The notes beneath the pieces are model-generated. The model was not told where the DNA came from, did not search any database, and saw only the letters and a program-made list of their open reading frames with translations. From an uncultured Porphyromonas sp. (lineage in GTDB: Bacteria; Bacteroidota; Bacteroidia; Bacteroidales; Porphyromonadaceae), in NCBI GenBank assembly GCA_943912835.1, contig CALTVJ010000070.1:1-7640 (forward strand): a stretch of 7,640 nucleotides of DNA, in the 5' to 3' direction. Each line of letters begins with the position of its first letter. Position 1 is the stretch's first letter. A program made the position numbers and the translations under genes. This document shows positions 6,263 through 7,640 of this stretch, one piece after another.

Positions 6263-7417
6263 TTACACTTTTCCTTCTAAGCCAATAAAGGCATCTATCA
6301 CATCTTCGGCTAAGATGCGTGCATAGCGTTGCGTGGTCTTGATGTCGGCATGTCCCATCATTTTAGCGACAATCTCTATCGGTACATGATTCGCCAGCGT
6401 GACGGTCGTAGCAAAGGTATGCCGTGCCATGTGAGAAGTCAGAGGTTTGCGAATCCCGCACGCTAAGCCAAGCCCTTTGAGATAGTTGTTGTACTTCTGA
6501 TTGCTGATATTCGGAAGTTCCCAGCCGAAGCGTTCCAAGACCTCCACAGCAGGAGGCAAAAGCAGTAGATAATACTCTTCTTTCGTTTTGAGCCTCTGCT
6601 GACGAATATAATAACGTCCGTCCTCTCGCTTTTGGACTTCTCTCCAATCCAAGGCGTACATATCCGAATAGCTTAGCCCTGTATAGGTCTGCAAGACGAA
6701 AAGACTGCGAATGCGTTCTAGTGAAGCGTCCTCCAATTCCAGCTTTACTAGTGCGTCTAATTCTGATTTCGTGAGATAGCGAATAGATTTGTTTTCACCT
6801 CGGGGAATGCTTACTTTGTTGTAGGGGTTCTCTCGTAGAAATTCAAAGCGAATGGCTTCGTTTACATAAACCTTGATGCGCTTGTGGTAGCCGTAAATCG
6901 TCTGCTGGTGGCTTAGTCCTCGTTCGGTGCGTAACCAGGCATCGAAGCGCAGGATATTCGCTGGTGTTAGCTCTTTGAAGGAGCGAATGCCTCCGAAGGC
7001 TTCAAGGGCATCAAATGCAGCATGATGTTGTCTTAGGGTACTGCCTTGCAGGCCTCGTGCGTAGCTTCGCTCTCGTGCGAACTCTAAGAAGTCCCTGCTA
7101 ATGGCTTCACGCTCGGAGAGGGCAATACTCATATACTCGTCTAGGTCAAAGCCCATCGGGCTAAGGCAATGCTCTTGCATGAGGTCTCTAAGGGTGCGAC
7201 GCATGTGCTCGAGCTTTTGATTTAGGCTGTCAGCATCTCGGTGATTGACGATGGTCTGACTACCTGCGTTCCATTGGTGCTTGCAGAGTTTAATCCCACT
7301 ATTGATGTAACGGCGAATGCGTTTGTGCATTACCTCAAAGTAGAGGGTTTCTGCTTGTGTGTTGCTTGCCTTGTTTCGTCTGTCAAAGATAAATTTTAGG
7401 CTTGGTGCTTGGCTCAT
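6263..7417 (-). CDS. int: Tyrosine recombinase / integrase, Bacteroides type
   Basis: The 384-residue protein has the layout of a phage or conjugative-element integrase. An N-terminal arm-binding region (about 1-95: FIFDRRNK, LYFEVMHKRIRRYINSGIKL) leads to a SAM-like core-binding domain (about 105-205: FLEFARERS, LTPANILRFDAWL, NEAIRFEFLRENP). The catalytic domain (about 215-378) shows TGLSYSDMYAL (246-256), RLKTKE with the likely catalytic Lys277, SHMARHTFAT with His329 and Arg332, GHADIKTTQRYA with His356, and the nucleophile Tyr365. The first catalytic Arg is replaced by Ser249, as in IntDOT of the Bacteroides element CTnDOT, which remains active; this is typical of the group rather than a sign of decay. 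The gene is intact, of normal length and convergent with the Panacea operon. It would integrate and excise the element. The start is ATG at 7417. Confidence 0.93.
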   Translation of the reverse strand: MSQAPSLKFIFDRRNKASNTQAETLYFEVMHKRIRRYINSGIKLCKHQWNAGSQTIVNHRDADSLNQKLEHMRRTLRDLMQEHCLSPMGFDLDEYMSIALSEREAISRDFLEFARERSYARGLQGSTLRQHHAAFDALEAFGGIRSFKELTPANILRFDAWLRTERGLSHQQTIYGYHKRIKVYVNEAIRFEFLRENPYNKVSIPRGENKSIRYLTKSELDALVKLELEDASLERIRSLFVLQTYTGLSYSDMYALDWREVQKREDGRYYIRQQRLKTKEEYYLLLLPPAVEVLERFGWELPNISNQKYNNYLKGLGLACGIRKPLTSHMARHTFATTVTLANHVPIEIVAKMMGHADIKTTQRYARILAEDVIDAFIGLEGKV

Positions 7418-7476
7418 AATTTAAATATTTAGTAGTTATTAGTTGTTTGCGTTTGTTATTTCTGCTTGTTTTCTTG

Positions 7477-7508
7477 CGTGTATCACACTTTTAAATCGTG
7501 TATCACAC
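7477..7508. repeat. Twin CGTGTATCACAC repeats upstream of the integrase
   Basis: CGTGTATCACAC occurs at 7477-7488 and again at 7497-7508, exactly 20 bases apart, about two helical turns. Each copy contains the symmetric core GTGT-ATC-ACAC. They sit 60-90 bases upstream of the integrase ATG, where a repressor, excisionase or integrase arm site would be expected. The repeats are directly visible; the binding protein is unknown. Confidence 0.6.
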
Positions 7509-7586
7509 AAGGGGTGCTTATGGCTTGAAATGCCACTAAAACGTGCTACATTTTAGCCTAAATTCAACTCCCAAACAGATTGCTAA

Positions 7587-7638
7587 TTACTACTAACTCA
7601 CTAAATAAAAGAGAGTTAGCAGTGTTTACTACTAACTC
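7587..7638 (+). repeat. 13-bp direct repeat at the right edge
   Basis: TTACTACTAACTC occurs at 7587-7599 and 7626-7638, 39 bases apart, with an inverted partial copy (GAGAGTTAG, 7611-7619) between them. These may be arm-type sites for the integrase or duplicated terminator sequence. The window stops here, so the attachment core itself cannot be located. Confidence 0.5.
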
Positions 7639-7640
7639 TC
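7601..7640 (-). terminator. Terminator-like hairpin at the right edge (minus strand)
   Basis: GAGAGTTAG (7611-7619) pairs with CTAACTCTC (7632-7640). After one mismatch, three more pairs (AGT/ACT) close a 4-base loop. On the minus strand the stem is followed by TTTTATTTAG, a U-tract. This would end a leftward transcript entering from beyond the window, perhaps a host gene next to the insertion, and insulate it from the integrase. The stem may continue past the window edge. Confidence 0.5.

Noticed and set aside
6363..6647. 94-codon minus-strand frame inside the integrase
   Set aside because: It lies over the catalytic domain of an intact integrase in another frame and resembles no protein family.
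6643..6700. Integrase as a decayed pseudogene because the first catalytic Arg is missing
   Set aside because: The frame is intact, other catalytic residues are present and Ser at this position is known in active Bacteroides integrases.
7477..7508. A CRISPR array start
   Set aside because: Only two 12-base units with an 8-base gap; repeat and spacer lengths do not fit a CRISPR array.
7587..7638. The 13-bp direct repeats as the two attachment sites of the element
   Set aside because: They are only 39 bases apart on the same side of the integrase, so they cannot be the two ends of a phage-sized element.

Overview
The window looks like the end of an integrated phage, or a phage-derived element, in a member of the Bacteroidota. 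Four things point there: sites matching the Bacteroidota -7 promoter box TAnnTTTG, almost no Shine-Dalgarno sequences before the starts, a tyrosine integrase of the Bacteroides type with Ser at the first catalytic Arg position, and a tail-protein style typical of Bacteroidales prophages. I cannot name the genus. A Porphyromonas-like host would fit the moderate GC of the phage genes, but that is only a guess.

Layout. 1-308 is the C-terminal end of a tail tape-measure protein, cut by the window edge. 349-1227 (minus) is a lipoprotein gene lying backwards inside the late gene block, with its own candidate promoter and terminator, like a moron (a cargo gene carried by a prophage). 1353-4184 (plus) is a 943-residue tail or baseplate protein and the last structural gene seen. 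4246-5121 (minus) is a KilA-N/KilAC antirepressor-type regulator. 5262-6189 (plus) is a two-gene overlapping operon: a Panacea/DUF4065 (SocA-like) protein followed by a small protein with two membrane segments. 6263-7417 (minus) is the integrase. The last 220 bases carry no gene but hold twin 12-bp repeats and a terminator-like hairpin.

How it fits together. The tape-measure and 943-residue proteins would build the tail, the KilA-N protein would act in the lysis/lysogeny decision, and the integrase would move the element. The lipoprotein and the Panacea/membrane pair are more AT-rich than the phage genes around them and look like cargo expressed from the prophage. The Panacea/membrane pair is the best candidate for an undescribed system: by analogy with PanA toxin-antitoxin modules it may be an antitoxin with a membrane-acting toxin, possibly used in phage exclusion or element maintenance. 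That role is inferred, not shown. No tRNA, rRNA, CRISPR array or insertion sequence was seen, and no stretch longer than 300 bases lacks a gene.
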